A stretch of 49,191 bases of DNA from Thermoleophilia bacterium (GTDB lineage: Bacteria > Actinomycetota > Thermoleophilia > Gaiellales > Gaiellaceae): contig JAHDVS010000004.1 of NCBI GenBank assembly GCA_023382435.1, positions 1 to 49,191 on the forward strand, given 5' to 3'. The position numbers were made by a program, and so were the translations under genes. The notes beneath the pieces are model-generated. The model did no database searches. It worked only from the letters and a program-made list of their open reading frames with translations, and was not told the DNA's origin. The stretch's first letter is position 1, and every line of letters begins with the position of its first letter. Shown here piece after piece: positions 30,503 through 39,270 of the stretch.

Positions 30503-32029
30503 TTAGCGCTTGGCCTTGAACAGACCGAAGACGCCGCGCAGGATCTCCCGCTGGATCGATCTGCCCGCGGTCGACTTCAGGAAGTCCGTGAGGACGTTGC
30601 CGCCCTTCTTCGTCGCCCGGGCGGCCTCGCGGCTGCGCTCGGTCGGCTTTGCGTCCGCCGCCGCCTCGGCTTTCGCCTGCTGCTCGAGACGGGCCGCGAG
30701 CTTCTCCCGGGCTGACTCCCGATCCTCCCGCGTTCCGTACTTCGCCCACAGCGGCGAGGCCTTGGCCGCCGCCGCGACATCGTCGGCGGGGCCCATCCGC
30801 GACGCGGGCGCCCGCATCTTCGTATGCGCGACCGGCGTCGGCACACCCGACTCCGACAGGATCGTCACCGCCGCCTCGCCGATCCCGAGCGCCGGCAAGA
30901 GCTCCTCGAGGTCGTAGAAGTCCGACTTCGGGTAGGTCGCGATCGCCGCCCGCAGCGCCTTCGCGTCGTCGGGGGTGAACGCCCGCAGCGCGTGCTGGAC
31001 GCGGTTGCCGAGCTGGGCGAGCACGTCCTCGTGCACGTCCTTCGGCACCTGCGTGCAGAAGAACACGCCCACGCCTTTCGAGCGGATCATCCGGACGGTC
31101 TGGACGATCGACTCGAGGAACGGTTTCGTGGCGCCGTTGAAGAGCAGGTGCGCCTCGTCGAAGAAGAAGACGAGCTTCGGCCGCTCGAGGTCGCCGACCT
31201 CCGGCAGCTCCTCGAACAGCTCGGCGAGTAGCCACATCAGCGCGGTCGAGAACAGGCGCGGGCGGTCCTGCACCGCGGGCAGCTCGAGGCAGGAGATCAC
31301 GCCGCGCCCGTCCGGGGCGACACGCAGCAGGTCGGCGACGTCGAACTGGGGCTCGCCGAACAGCTCGGTGCCGCCTCCGTCCTCGAGCGCGACGAGCGAG
31401 CGCAGGAGCACGCCGATCGTCTGCGGCGCGACCCCGCCGATCCCCTGGAGCGCGTCGCGGCCGTCCTCCGAGCCGAGGTAGGTGAGGAGCGCGCGCAGAT
31501 CCGTGAGGTCGAGCAGCGGCAGCCCGTGCTGGTCGGCGAAGCGGAAGAGGAGCGCGAGGCTGTCCGCCTGGGTGTCGTTCGCGTCGAGGATCTTCGCAAG
31601 CAGCTGCGGGCCGAAGTCCGAGACGGTGGCGCGCACCGGCACGCCGGGCCCGATCCCGCCGAGGGACAGGAACTCGACCGGGAACGCCGCGGGCTCGTAC
31701 GGCAAGCCGAGCCGGCTCATGCGTTTCGGCGCCGGCCCCTCCGCCGCGCCCGGGACGGACAGCCCGGAGAGGTCCCCCTTCACGTCCGCGGTGAACACGC
31801 TCACGCCCTGGGCCGAGAGCTGCTCGGCGATCACCTGGAGCGTCACCGTCTTGCCCGTGCCGGTCGCGCCGGCGATCAGGCCGTGACGGTTCATCATCGA
31901 GAGCGGCGCGCGAACGATCGCCTCGACGATCGTCTCGTCGTCGAGGACGCCGCGCCCGAAGTCGACGTACGGACCCTCGACGGCGTACGCTTCCGCCATC
32001 GCGGTCGTGAACTCCGGCTTCGCGCTCAT
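30503..32029 (-). CDS. HerA-like (DUF853) ATPase
   Basis: 508 residues from ATG at 32029, which overlaps the stop of the gene upstream (ATGA). Walker A is LIAGATGTGKTVTLQVIAEQ, and Walker B LVFFFDEAHLLF includes the catalytic Glu. Further family blocks: GVFFCTQVPKDVHEDVLAQL, NRVQHALRAFTPDDAKALR and a final SIQREILRGVFGLFK. DUF853 proteins are cytoplasmic homologues of the HerA/FtsK helicases with unknown biological role. A charged coiled-coil region (~440-480) precedes the C-terminus. Translational coupling to an aminotransferase is unexpected and gives no functional clue. Confidence 0.9.
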   Translation of the reverse strand: MSAKPEFTTAMAEAYAVEGPYVDFGRGVLDDETIVEAIVRAPLSMMNRHGLIAGATGTGKTVTLQVIAEQLSAQGVSVFTADVKGDLSGLSVPGAAEGPAPKRMSRLGLPYEPAAFPVEFLSLGGIGPGVPVRATVSDFGPQLLAKILDANDTQADSLALLFRFADQHGLPLLDLTDLRALLTYLGSEDGRDALQGIGGVAPQTIGVLLRSLVALEDGGGTELFGEPQFDVADLLRVAPDGRGVISCLELPAVQDRPRLFSTALMWLLAELFEELPEVGDLERPKLVFFFDEAHLLFNGATKPFLESIVQTVRMIRSKGVGVFFCTQVPKDVHEDVLAQLGNRVQHALRAFTPDDAKALRAAIATYPKSDFYDLEELLPALGIGEAAVTILSESGVPTPVAHTKMRAPASRMGPADDVAAAAKASPLWAKYGTREDRESAREKLAARLEQQAKAEAAADAKPTERSREAARATKKGGNVLTDFLKSTAGRSIQREILRGVFGLFKAKR

Positions 32030-33267
32030 GCTGCTCGAGCCACCTCCCGTACGGACTCCCGGAGTGCCGAGCGTACCGTCTCGACGTCGTCGTCGGCAAT
32101 GCAGAGCGGGGGTTCGACGAGGATCCGGGTGCGGTCGCAGAACGCGTTCGCGACGAGCACCCCGCGCCGGATGCAGGCGCGCACGATCTCCGTCGCGGTC
32201 CTCAGGCTGTCCGTGTGGAGAGCGAGCAGGAGACCGCGACCGCTCGCCCCGGTGACGAGCGGTGTCGCCTCGGCCGCGAGTTCCCGGAGCGTCTCGAGGA
32301 TCAGGGCGCCGCTGGTGGCGGCCCGGCCGCACAGGTCGTCGGAGCGGACGACGTCGAGGGTCGCGAGCGCAGCGGCGCAGGCGGGTGCGTTGCCGGCTGC
32401 GGACGAGGCCGACATCGGAAAGCTGAGGCCGACCTTCGCGAACAGGGGGCGGCGCGCGACGAGCGCCCCGATCGGCATCGCGCCGCCGCCGAGCGACTTG
32501 CCGCACAGGAGCACGTCCGGGGTGACGCCCTCGTGCTCGCAGTCGAACAGCCGGCCCGTCTTCCCGATCCCGGTCTTGATCTCGTCGAGCACGAACACGA
32601 CCCCGTGCTCCTCGCAGGTAGCCGCGAGCTCGCGCAGGTATCCGTCGGGCGGGACGACGGCACCGCTCTCGGCCTGGATCGGCTCGATCAGCACCGCGCC
32701 CGTCTGCCCGTCGATTGCCTCGGCGACCGCTGTCGCGTCGCCGTACGGCACGTGCGCCACACCCGGGAGGAGGGGGTCGAAGCCACGGCGCATCGCCGGC
32801 TCGGAGACGCTGAGCGCCCCGACCGTGAAGCCGTGCCAGGCGCCATGAGCTGCGATGACGCCCGCCTTGCCGGTCGCGAGCCTGGCGAGCTTGAGCGCGC
32901 TGTCAACAGCCTCGGAGCCGCTGCTCACGATCAGGCTGCACTCGGCGTCTCCCGGCGCGACCACGGCTAGCCGCTCGGCGAGGCGGCTTTCGGCGTCGGA
33001 GAGGAACGGGAGGTTGTACGGGTGTGAGGAGGTGAGCTCGGCGACGGCGGCACCGATCACGCGCGGGTCGTTGTGGCCGACGTTCAGGTTCCCGTAGCCG
33101 GCGATGCAGTCCACGTAGCGCCTGCCGGAAGCATCGGTGACGGCCGCGCCCTCGGCGCGGACGATGTCGAGGTCGAGCCCGAGGCGCTCCAGAAATCGGA
33201 CGTACGGCGCGTTCACGTATCGCGCGTGCCGCGCCAGTCGCTCCGCGTAGTCGCCTGCACTCGCCAT
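32026..33267 (-). CDS. class III aminotransferase (GABA/omega-amino acid type)
   Basis: 413 residues from ATG at 33267. PLP-binding features: SSGSEAVDSALKLARLATGK, AHGAWHGFTVGALS, VFVLDEIKTGIGKTGRLF and the Schiff-base Lys in LLCGKSLGGGAMPIGAL. Start region VRFLERLGLDLDIVRAEGAA is like 4-aminobutyrate or glutamate-1-semialdehyde-type members. It transfers an amino group between an omega-amino acid and a 2-oxoacid in the cytoplasm; the exact substrate is not determined. Overlaps the HerA-like gene and is divergent, 30 bases apart, from the phospholipase D-like gene. Confidence 0.88.
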   Translation of the reverse strand: MASAGDYAERLARHARYVNAPYVRFLERLGLDLDIVRAEGAAVTDASGRRYVDCIAGYGNLNVGHNDPRVIGAAVAELTSSHPYNLPFLSDAESRLAERLAVVAPGDAECSLIVSSGSEAVDSALKLARLATGKAGVIAAHGAWHGFTVGALSVSEPAMRRGFDPLLPGVAHVPYGDATAVAEAIDGQTGAVLIEPIQAESGAVVPPDGYLRELAATCEEHGVVFVLDEIKTGIGKTGRLFDCEHEGVTPDVLLCGKSLGGGAMPIGALVARRPLFAKVGLSFPMSASSAAGNAPACAAALATLDVVRSDDLCGRAATSGALILETLRELAAEATPLVTGASGRGLLLALHTDSLRTATEIVRACIRRGVLVANAFCDRTRILVEPPLCIADDDVETVRSALRESVREVARAA

Positions 33268-33281
33268 CGCGGCCGCGCCAC

Positions 33282-33287
33282 TATAGT
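33282..33287 (+). promoter_or_regulatory. -10 box TATAGT for a probably leaderless mRNA
   Basis: TATAGT is followed by 10 bases and then the GTG start at 33298, so the transcript would begin at or next to the start codon. No -35 match and no clear ribosome site is present. Confidence 0.45.
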
Positions 33288-33297
33288 TGCCCGCGGG

Positions 33298-34347
33298 GTG
33301 GCGATCGCCGTCACGACGCTCACCGACGGCGGCCAGACCGCCCTCCAGCTCGCCGAGCAGGTGGCCGCGTTCCTCGACGGGGCGCGGCGGACACTCGACC
33401 TCGCCCTCTACGACGTTCAGCTCGACGGACCGGAGGCCGAGCCCGTCACCCGCGCGCTGACCGCGGCGGGCGAGCGGGGCGTTCGCGTCCGCGTGGTCTT
33501 CAATGTCGACCATCCGGGCCCGATCCCGGTGCCGCCGCCGCCGCGCCACGTGCCCGACCTGCTCGAGACCCTGCCCGTCGCCGTGAAGCCGATCCCGGGC
33601 GTGCCCGACCTGATGCACCACAAGTACGCGGTCAGGGACGGGGAGAGCGTCCTGACCGGCTCGGCCAACTGGACCGAGGATTCCTGGAGCCGTCAGGAGA
33701 ACGTGCTGGCGCAGGTCGGCTCCGCCGGGGTTGCCGCCGCCTACGCTCTCGACTTCGAGCAGCTCTGGCGCCTCGGTACCGTTGCCGGGTCGGGGGATGT
33801 CGAGCCGCGGGCGATCAGCGTCGACGGCACGGCGGTGAGGGCGTGGTTCACGCCCGGGCGGGGGACATCGCTCGCCCACCGGATCGCCCGGACGCTCGAC
33901 CGGGCCCGCAGCAGGGTGCGGATCTGCTCGCCCGTGATCAGCTCGGGGCCGATTCTCGGGACGCTCGCGCAGATCGCCACGGACGGGCGTGTCGACGTCG
34001 CCGGCCTCGTCGATGCGCCGCAGGTCGCCCAGGTCGCCGGTCAGTGGCGCGAGAACGGGAACGCCAACTGGAAGCTCCCGCTGCTTGCGGCCGCGCTTGG
34101 CAAGGGGGACTTCTCGGCCAAGCCCTCGACGCCGTGGCGCCCGGACTCCGCGCACGACTTCATGCACGCCAAAGTGACGGTGGCCGACGGCACCGTCTTC
34201 CTCGGCAGCTTCAACCTCTCGCGCTCCGGCGAGTCGAACGCCGAGAACGTGCTGGAGATCGAGGACCCGGCACTCGCAGACAGCCTCGCTGCGTTCGTCG
34301 ACGACGTGCGTTCCCGCTACCCGCGCGCAGACGTTCTCACCCTGTAG
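33298..34347 (+). CDS. phospholipase D-like protein with two HKD motifs
   Basis: 349 residues from GTG at 33298. Two phosphodiesterase motifs: MHHKYAVRDGESVLTGSANW (first) and MHAKVTVADGTVFLGSFNLS (second), each with His, Lys and Asp, and each followed by the typical GS-x-N. The N-terminus is ARRTLDLALYDVQLDGPEAE with a proline-rich insert PGPIPVPPPP before the first motif. No signal peptide is visible, so it should be cytoplasmic. Members include phospholipases, nucleases and cardiolipin synthase-like enzymes; absence of membrane helices disfavours cardiolipin synthase. Earlier starts lie inside the divergent aminotransferase. Confidence 0.85.
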   Translation: MAIAVTTLTDGGQTALQLAEQVAAFLDGARRTLDLALYDVQLDGPEAEPVTRALTAAGERGVRVRVVFNVDHPGPIPVPPPPRHVPDLLETLPVAVKPIPGVPDLMHHKYAVRDGESVLTGSANWTEDSWSRQENVLAQVGSAGVAAAYALDFEQLWRLGTVAGSGDVEPRAISVDGTAVRAWFTPGRGTSLAHRIARTLDRARSRVRICSPVISSGPILGTLAQIATDGRVDVAGLVDAPQVAQVAGQWRENGNANWKLPLLAAALGKGDFSAKPSTPWRPDSAHDFMHAKVTVADGTVFLGSFNLSRSGESNAENVLEIEDPALADSLAAFVDDVRSRYPRADVLTL

Positions 34348-34368
34348 GGGCGGGTCCTGACCCGCCCC
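34347..34368. terminator. bidirectional terminator hairpin
   Basis: GGGGCGGGTC (34347-34356) and GACCCGCCCC (34359-34368) form a perfect 10-base palindromic stem around CT, with the last base of the PLD stop in the stem. It lies between two convergent genes, 22 bases before the end of the DUF4332 gene. Confidence 0.75.
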
Positions 34369-34390
34369 GGGGTGGGGTGTGTGGGCCCGG

Positions 34391-34795
34391 CTAGTGGGTG
34401 ACGACCCGCGGCAGCGCCTTCGCCTCCTCGATCCAGCGCGCGACCTGGCTCTCGACCGGGACCTGGCGGACGAGCTTGCGCGCCTCGTTCGCCTCGGCGA
34501 GCTTCGCCCGGAGGCTCGTGGCGTTGCGCTGCGCGAGCTCGGGGACGGAGTCGACTCCGGCCGCCTCGAGCAGCTCGGCGTACTGCTCGCCGACCCCGTC
34601 GATCCGGAACAGGTCGACCTGGTTGACCCAGCGCAGGATCTGGGAGTCGCTGATCCCCGCTGCTTCGGCGAGGGCCTGCCGACCCTTGCGGTCGCGGCCG
34701 CGCTCGAGCAGCGCGTCGGTGGTCGCGACACCTGCCTCCCGGAGCTTGTCGGCGTAGGCGGGCCCGATCCCTTCGACCTCGGTCAGTGGCGCCAT
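34391..34795 (-). CDS. DUF4332 helix-hairpin-helix protein
   Basis: 134 residues, ATG preceded by ATAGGAGGACGCC. Two helix-hairpin-helix-like repeats: LTEVEGIGPAYADKLREAGV (residues ~4-23) and FRIDGVGEQYAELLEAAGV (~62-80), each followed by a helix with LAQRN/LLERG type packing. DUF4332 proteins are small, cytoplasmic and likely bind DNA or another protein; no activity is established. Stands alone, downstream of icd with 77 bases between. Confidence 0.85.
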   Translation of the reverse strand: MAPLTEVEGIGPAYADKLREAGVATTDALLERGRDRKGRQALAEAAGISDSQILRWVNQVDLFRIDGVGEQYAELLEAAGVDSVPELAQRNATSLRAKLAEANEARKLVRQVPVESQVARWIEEAKALPRVVTH

Positions 34796-34872
34796 GGCGT
34801 CCTCCTATCGGCACGCAGGGGGCGACGCCGTCGCCCCGGGGACGGTCATTCTATGCGGGCCGCGCGCGCGTG

Positions 34873-36339
34873 TCAGTCCTCGCCCTGGGCCTTCGTGAAG
34901 CCCTCCTCGCCGTGGAACTCCTGGAGCTTCTCGAGGTGCATCCACCGGTGCGTCGAGCCGATCCTGCGCACGAGCTCGGCGATCTCGTCGTCTTCGACGT
35001 CGCGGCCGTTCTCCGCCAGCGTGAAGCGGCAGAACCACTGGTCGATGCAGTCGGTCATCGCCCCCGTTGGCGGGTACACCCGCGTGCCGCGGTTCGAGAT
35101 CGCCTTCAGCCGAAGGCGGGTGCCCGCGGCCTTCTCCTCGAGGCTTCGCCCCAGCTCCTGCGGCTCGAGCGCAGACTCGACGAACACGTCGACCCCGACC
35201 ACACGTCGCGAGGGGTCGCTGACGAAGTCCGGCGCGGTGGAGACGTCCGGGAGCCGAAGCGGCTTGTAGTCGCGCGGCTCCCAGCCGGCCGGGACCTCGC
35301 CGAGGTTTCCGATCACGGCCTCCGTGAACTCCGTCGTCGAGAGGGCGGAGCCGTCGTCGCCGGCGATGTCGCGCGTCGTCCTTCCCTGCGCGAGCGTCGC
35401 GAGCAGCGCGCCCTCGACCGCGGCGGCCGGCTCGAACTCGCCGAGGTGGCGCAGCATCAGCACCGCCGACAGGATCAGCGCCGTCGGGTTGATCACGTTC
35501 TTGCCCGCGTACTTCGGTGCCGAGCCGTGGACGGCCTCGAAGATCGCGACGTCCGTGCCGATGTTCGCCGACGGCGCGAAGCCGAGCCCGCCGACGAGCG
35601 CGGACGACTCGTCGCTGATGATGTCCCCGTTCATGTTCGTGGTCACGATCACGTCGAACTGCTCGGGGCGCTTCACGAGCTGGTGGGCGCAGTTGTCGAT
35701 GATGATGTGCTGCGCCTCGATCTCCGGATACTCGGGCGCGACCTCCTCGAACGTGCGCTTGAGCATCCCTTCGGTCAGCTTCATGATGTTCGACTTGGTC
35801 GCGCAGTGGACGAGCGTCCTGCCTTCCGCTCGGGCGAGCTCGAACGCGAGCCGAACGATCTTCTCGCAGCCCTTGCGCGAGATCAGCTTCAGGCACTGGG
35901 CGACGCCGGGCGTCTGCATGTGCTCGATGCCGGCGTAGAGGTCCTCGACGTTCTCGCGGACGACGACGAGGTCGATGCCGCGCCCGGAGTAGGGCGTCGC
36001 GATCCCGGGCAGCTCCCGGGCCGGACGGATGTTCGCGTACGTCTCGAACAGCTTGCGCAGAGTGACGTTCGCGCTTTTCTCGCCGAAGCCGACGGGGGTC
36101 TCGAGCGGCCCCTTGAGCGCGACCCGCGTTTTTCGGATCGACTCGATCGTGTCGTCGGGAACGCCGGTCGCGAGCCCCTGCTCGAACACGCTCGCACCCG
36201 CCTGGCGCTCCTCCCACTCGATGCGTGCGCCGGCCGCCTCGACGATTTGCCGCGCGGACGCGACCACCTCCGGCCCGATTCCGTCGCCCGGGATCAGCGT
36301 TACGAGTTTCGCGCCGGACTCGGTCGTGTGAAACTTCAT
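34873..36339 (-). CDS. icd: isocitrate dehydrogenase, Thermus-type with C-terminal extension
   Basis: 488 residues; GAAGGGAGATCC precedes ATG. The dehydrogenase core shows TLIPGDGIGPEVVASARQ, KSANVTLRKLFETYANIRP (substrate Ser/Asn/Arg), VVRENVEDLYAGIEHMQTPG, KSNIMKLTEGMLKRTF and GSAPKYAGKNVINPTALILS (cofactor). After residue ~345 comes a ~140-residue extension ending EKLQEFHGEEGFTKAQGED. The long form with this ending is what I know from Thermus isocitrate dehydrogenase. It oxidises isocitrate to 2-oxoglutarate, supplying the substrate of the 2-oxoacid:ferredoxin oxidoreductase at the window's end; malate synthase nearby competes for the same carbon. Confidence 0.93.
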   Translation of the reverse strand: MKFHTTESGAKLVTLIPGDGIGPEVVASARQIVEAAGARIEWEERQAGASVFEQGLATGVPDDTIESIRKTRVALKGPLETPVGFGEKSANVTLRKLFETYANIRPARELPGIATPYSGRGIDLVVVRENVEDLYAGIEHMQTPGVAQCLKLISRKGCEKIVRLAFELARAEGRTLVHCATKSNIMKLTEGMLKRTFEEVAPEYPEIEAQHIIIDNCAHQLVKRPEQFDVIVTTNMNGDIISDESSALVGGLGFAPSANIGTDVAIFEAVHGSAPKYAGKNVINPTALILSAVLMLRHLGEFEPAAAVEGALLATLAQGRTTRDIAGDDGSALSTTEFTEAVIGNLGEVPAGWEPRDYKPLRLPDVSTAPDFVSDPSRRVVGVDVFVESALEPQELGRSLEEKAAGTRLRLKAISNRGTRVYPPTGAMTDCIDQWFCRFTLAENGRDVEDDEIAELVRRIGSTHRWMHLEKLQEFHGEEGFTKAQGED

Positions 36340-36382
36340 GGATCTCCCTTCGCTGTGAACCCGGGACGTAACCTACCTCTCC

Positions 36383-37363
36383 GTGGCGGGCGAGCGGAGC
36401 ATCGAGATCGACGGTCTCGTCCGTGAGTTCAAGGGCGGCATCCGTGCGGTCGACGGAATCGACCTCCGTGTGGAGCCCGGCGAGATCTACGGCTTTCTCG
36501 GCCCCAACGGCGCCGGCAAGTCGACAACCGTTCTCGTCCTGACCACCTTGCTGCCGCCCACGGCGGGCCGCGCTCTCGTGGCCGGGCACGACGTCGCCAC
36601 CGAGGGCGCCCTGGTCAGGGCGGCGATCGGGGCGGCGCTTCAGGAGGCTGCGCTCGACCCGGTCCTGACGGGGCGCGAGCATCTGCATTTGCAGTGCGCG
36701 CTCCACGGCCTCGACCGCGGCGAGCGCCGCCGCCGCGCCGTCGATCTGCTCGAGCGGGTAGGCCTGGCCGAGGCGGCCGACCGCAAGGTCGGCGGCTACT
36801 CGGGCGGGATGAAGCGGCGGCTCGATCTGGCGCTCGCGCTGGTGCATCGCCCGCGGATCCTGTTCCTGGACGAGCCGACAACCGGGCTCGACCCGCAGAG
36901 CCGAAGCGCGCTCTGGGCAGAGGTCGGGCGGCTCGCGCACGAGGAGGGCGTGACCGTCTTCTTGACCACCCAGTACCTGGAGGAGGCGGACGTCCTCGCC
37001 GACCGGGTCGGGATCATCGATCACGGCCGGATCGTCGCCACCGGCACCCCGGCGGCGTTGAAGGCGGAGATCGGGCGCCCCCGTCTCGAGGCGACCCCGG
37101 CCGTCGAGACCGACCGTGAGGCGATCGCGGGGGCTCTGGCCGCGTTCGGCGAGCCCTGCGCCGGCTCGCCCCGGGCGGTCGCGGTCCGGCTCGCCCGCGG
37201 CACCGAGGGCCTGACGGGGGCGGTGCGGGCGCTCGACGCGGCCGGCCTGCGGGTCGCCGATCTGCAGCTGCACTCGCCCTCCCTCGACGACGTCTTCCTC
37301 GCCAAGACCGGGCGGACGCTCGAGGGGGCCGCCGAGGAGGAGCCGGCGGCGGCCGGGGCGTGA
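36383..37363 (+). CDS. ABC-2 type exporter ATPase, DrrA-like
   Basis: 326 residues from GTG at 36383. Walker A YGFLGPNGAGKSTTVLVLTT, Q-loop GAALQEAALDPVLTG, signature GGYSGGMKRRLDLALAL, Walker B ILFLDEPTTGLDPQSR, switch region TVFLTTQYLEEADVLADRVG (Gln in place of the usual His, as in DrrA). The C-terminal ~90 residues (ALDAAGLRVADLQLHSPSLD) belong to the daunorubicin-resistance ATPase type. It drives export of a hydrophobic or lipid-like compound. TAACCT at 36369-36374 suggests a leaderless mRNA. Stop overlaps permease 1 (GTGA). Confidence 0.9.
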   Translation: MAGERSIEIDGLVREFKGGIRAVDGIDLRVEPGEIYGFLGPNGAGKSTTVLVLTTLLPPTAGRALVAGHDVATEGALVRAAIGAALQEAALDPVLTGREHLHLQCALHGLDRGERRRRAVDLLERVGLAEAADRKVGGYSGGMKRRLDLALALVHRPRILFLDEPTTGLDPQSRSALWAEVGRLAHEEGVTVFLTTQYLEEADVLADRVGIIDHGRIVATGTPAALKAEIGRPRLEATPAVETDREAIAGALAAFGEPCAGSPRAVAVRLARGTEGLTGAVRALDAAGLRVADLQLHSPSLDDVFLAKTGRTLEGAAEEEPAAAGA

Positions 37364-38139
37364 GCGGGCGAGCCACCGAGCAGATCGCCGGCCTCGCCGC
37401 GCGCTCGATCGTGCGCACGTTTCGCCAGCCCGCGCACGTCTTCCCCGCGCTCGTGTTTCCGCTGATCCTGCTCGCGGTCAACTCGGCGGGGCTCGACCGG
37501 GCGACGAGGATACCCGGCTTCCCGGCGGACTCCTACCTCGACTTCGCGCTCGGCTTCGCGTTCATGCAGGGTGCTCTGTTCACGACCACGAACGCGGGTA
37601 CCGATCTGGCCAGGGACATCCAGACCGGGTTCCTGAGCAGGCTTGCCCTGACTCCGATCCGCCGCGGCTCGCTGCTCGCCGGCCACCTCGCGGGCGCGGT
37701 CACGATGGGCCTCGTGCAGTCGCTCGTCTACCTCGGGGTCGGCCTGGCGGCCGGCGTTCGCCTCGAGGCGGGCGCGGGCGGCGCCGCGGTACTGGTCCTC
37801 CTGGCCGTTCTGATCGCGATCGGCTTCGGCGCGCTCGGGGCGATGCTCGCGCTGCGCACCGGCTCGGGCGAGGCGATCCAGGCGTCGTTTCCGATCTTCT
37901 TCGCGTTCCTGTTTCTCTCCTCGATGAACATCCCGCGCAGCCTGATGGAGGTGGGCTGGTTTCGCACCGTCGCCACCTACAACCCGGTCTCGTACCTGAT
38001 CGAGGGGCTGCGCAGCCTGATCATCACAGGCTGGGACGGACGGGCGCTCGCGCTCGGCTTCGGCGTCGCCGCGACCGTGGCCGCGCTCGGGCTCGCCGGG
38101 TCCGTGCTCGCCCTGCGCGTGAGGCTGACCCGGACATGA
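37360..38139 (+). CDS. ABC-2 type transporter permease 1
   Basis: 259 residues with six helices; begins SGRATEQIAGLAARSIVRTF. ABC-2 pattern: extracellular loop after helix 1 (LDRATRIPGFPADSYLDFAL), ARDIQTGFLSRLALTPIRRG and the fifth-helix region NPVSYLIEGLRSLIITGWDG. It forms the membrane channel together with permease 2. Both ends overlap neighbours by 4 bases. Confidence 0.9.
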   Translation: MSGRATEQIAGLAARSIVRTFRQPAHVFPALVFPLILLAVNSAGLDRATRIPGFPADSYLDFALGFAFMQGALFTTTNAGTDLARDIQTGFLSRLALTPIRRGSLLAGHLAGAVTMGLVQSLVYLGVGLAAGVRLEAGAGGAAVLVLLAVLIAIGFGALGAMLALRTGSGEAIQASFPIFFAFLFLSSMNIPRSLMEVGWFRTVATYNPVSYLIEGLRSLIITGWDGRALALGFGVAATVAALGLAGSVLALRVRLTRT

Positions 38140-38909
38140 ACGCGCGGGACCGCTCCGTCGCGCTGGCCGTCGCGTGGCGCAACCTGCACACGTACTTCAC
38201 GAGCCCGTCGCTGGTCCTCCCCGGCCTCTTCTTTCCGCTGCTCTTCTTCGCGGCCTTCGCCGGTGGCCTCCCCGCCGTGTCACGGCTGCCGGGCTTCGAC
38301 TACCCGGCCGGTTACACGTCCTTCCAGTACGTGTTCGTGCTGCTCCAGTCGGCGTCGTTCGGGGGCGTCTTCACCGGCTTCTCGATCGCCCGCGACTTCG
38401 AAAGCGGCTTCGCGCGCCGCCTGCTTCTGGCCGCGCCGCGGCGCTCCGCGGTGCTGGTCGGCTACGAGCTGGCCGCGCTCTGCCGCTGGGCCTTCACGGG
38501 CTCGATCGTGACGGTCGTCGCGCTGCTTGGCGGCATGGAGGTCGGCGGCGGTGCCGTAGACCTGTTCGGGCTGTTCGGGCTCGCGTTGCTCTTGAACGTC
38601 GCTGCGCTCCTGTGGGCGGGCGGTATCGCGCTGCGCCTGCGCACGATCCAGGCGGGCCCGCTGATGCAGGTGCCGGTGTTCATCCTGCTGTTCCTGGCCC
38701 CGGTGTACGTGCCGCTCGAGCTGCTCTCCGGCTGGATCCACGCGGTCGCGAAGATCAATCCGGTCACGTATGTCCTCACGTCAGGTCGGGGGCTGCTTGC
38801 CGGCGAACCGGTGCACGTCGCGCTCGCGTTCGGTCTCGTCCTGGCCCTGCTCGCGCTTCTCTCGCTGTGGGCGGCGCGGAGCCTGCGCCGGGCCGAGCGC
38901 GCTGGCTGA
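38136..38909 (+). CDS. ABC-2 type transporter permease 2
   Basis: 257 residues, same topology as permease 1 and probably its heterodimer partner: VAWRNLHTYFTSPSLVLPGL, SIARDFESGFARRLLLAAPR, KINPVTYVLTSGRGLLAG. Parallel motifs (RDFESGF/RDIQTGF, NPVTYV/NPVSYL) show that the two arose by duplication. No substrate clue; the exporter stands apart from biosynthetic genes. Confidence 0.9.
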   Translation: MNARDRSVALAVAWRNLHTYFTSPSLVLPGLFFPLLFFAAFAGGLPAVSRLPGFDYPAGYTSFQYVFVLLQSASFGGVFTGFSIARDFESGFARRLLLAAPRRSAVLVGYELAALCRWAFTGSIVTVVALLGGMEVGGGAVDLFGLFGLALLLNVAALLWAGGIALRLRTIQAGPLMQVPVFILLFLAPVYVPLELLSGWIHAVAKINPVTYVLTSGRGLLAGEPVHVALAFGLVLALLALLSLWAARSLRRAERAG

Positions 38910-38921
38910 CACGCGCCGCCG

Positions 38922-39245
38922 CTAGCCGTCGTCTCCGTTCTCGCGGGCCTCGTCCGAGTCCCCCTCGACGGCGACGACCGAGTAGTCGGCGGCCAGCCGG
39001 ACGTCGACGGTCGTGCCGTCGGCCTTCGTCACCTCGACCTCCCAGACAGCGCCGTCCTCCGAGTCGAGCTCGACGGAGTTGGCGTGGCCCCCGCCCAGGT
39101 GGGCGAGGGCGGCGGCCCGGGCGAGCCCGGCACCGGCGTCGGCCTCCGAGCTCTCTCCGCCGCTGGCGAGGGCGCCGCCCCCGGCCGCGAGCCCGGCCAG
39201 CGTGACTACGCTGGCTCCGATCGCGATCGTGCGCTTCCTGGTCAT
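38922..39245 (-). CDS. exported PepSY-domain protein
   Basis: 107 residues from ATG at 39245 after AAAGGAGATCCG. Signal sequence TRKRTIAIGASVVTLAGLAA, then one PepSY-like beta unit GAVWEVEVTKADGTTVDVRL and an acidic tail (VEGDSDEARENGDDG). The segment RAAALAHLGGGHANSVELDS lies in front of the PepSY unit. Such proteins are extracytoplasmic and often encoded with OmpR-type two-component systems, as here. It is the last gene of the minus-strand block from 42068. Confidence 0.82.
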   Translation of the reverse strand: MTRKRTIAIGASVVTLAGLAAGGGALASGGESSEADAGAGLARAAALAHLGGGHANSVELDSEDGAVWEVEVTKADGTTVDVRLAADYSVVAVEGDSDEARENGDDG

Positions 39246-39270
39246 CGGATCTCCTTTCGTTGCTCGCGGG

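Noticed and set aside
32026-34731. Aminotransferase frame extending upstream to 34731
   Set aside because: The extension overlaps the divergent PLD-like gene and has no aminotransferase sequence; ATG at 33267 fits the family.
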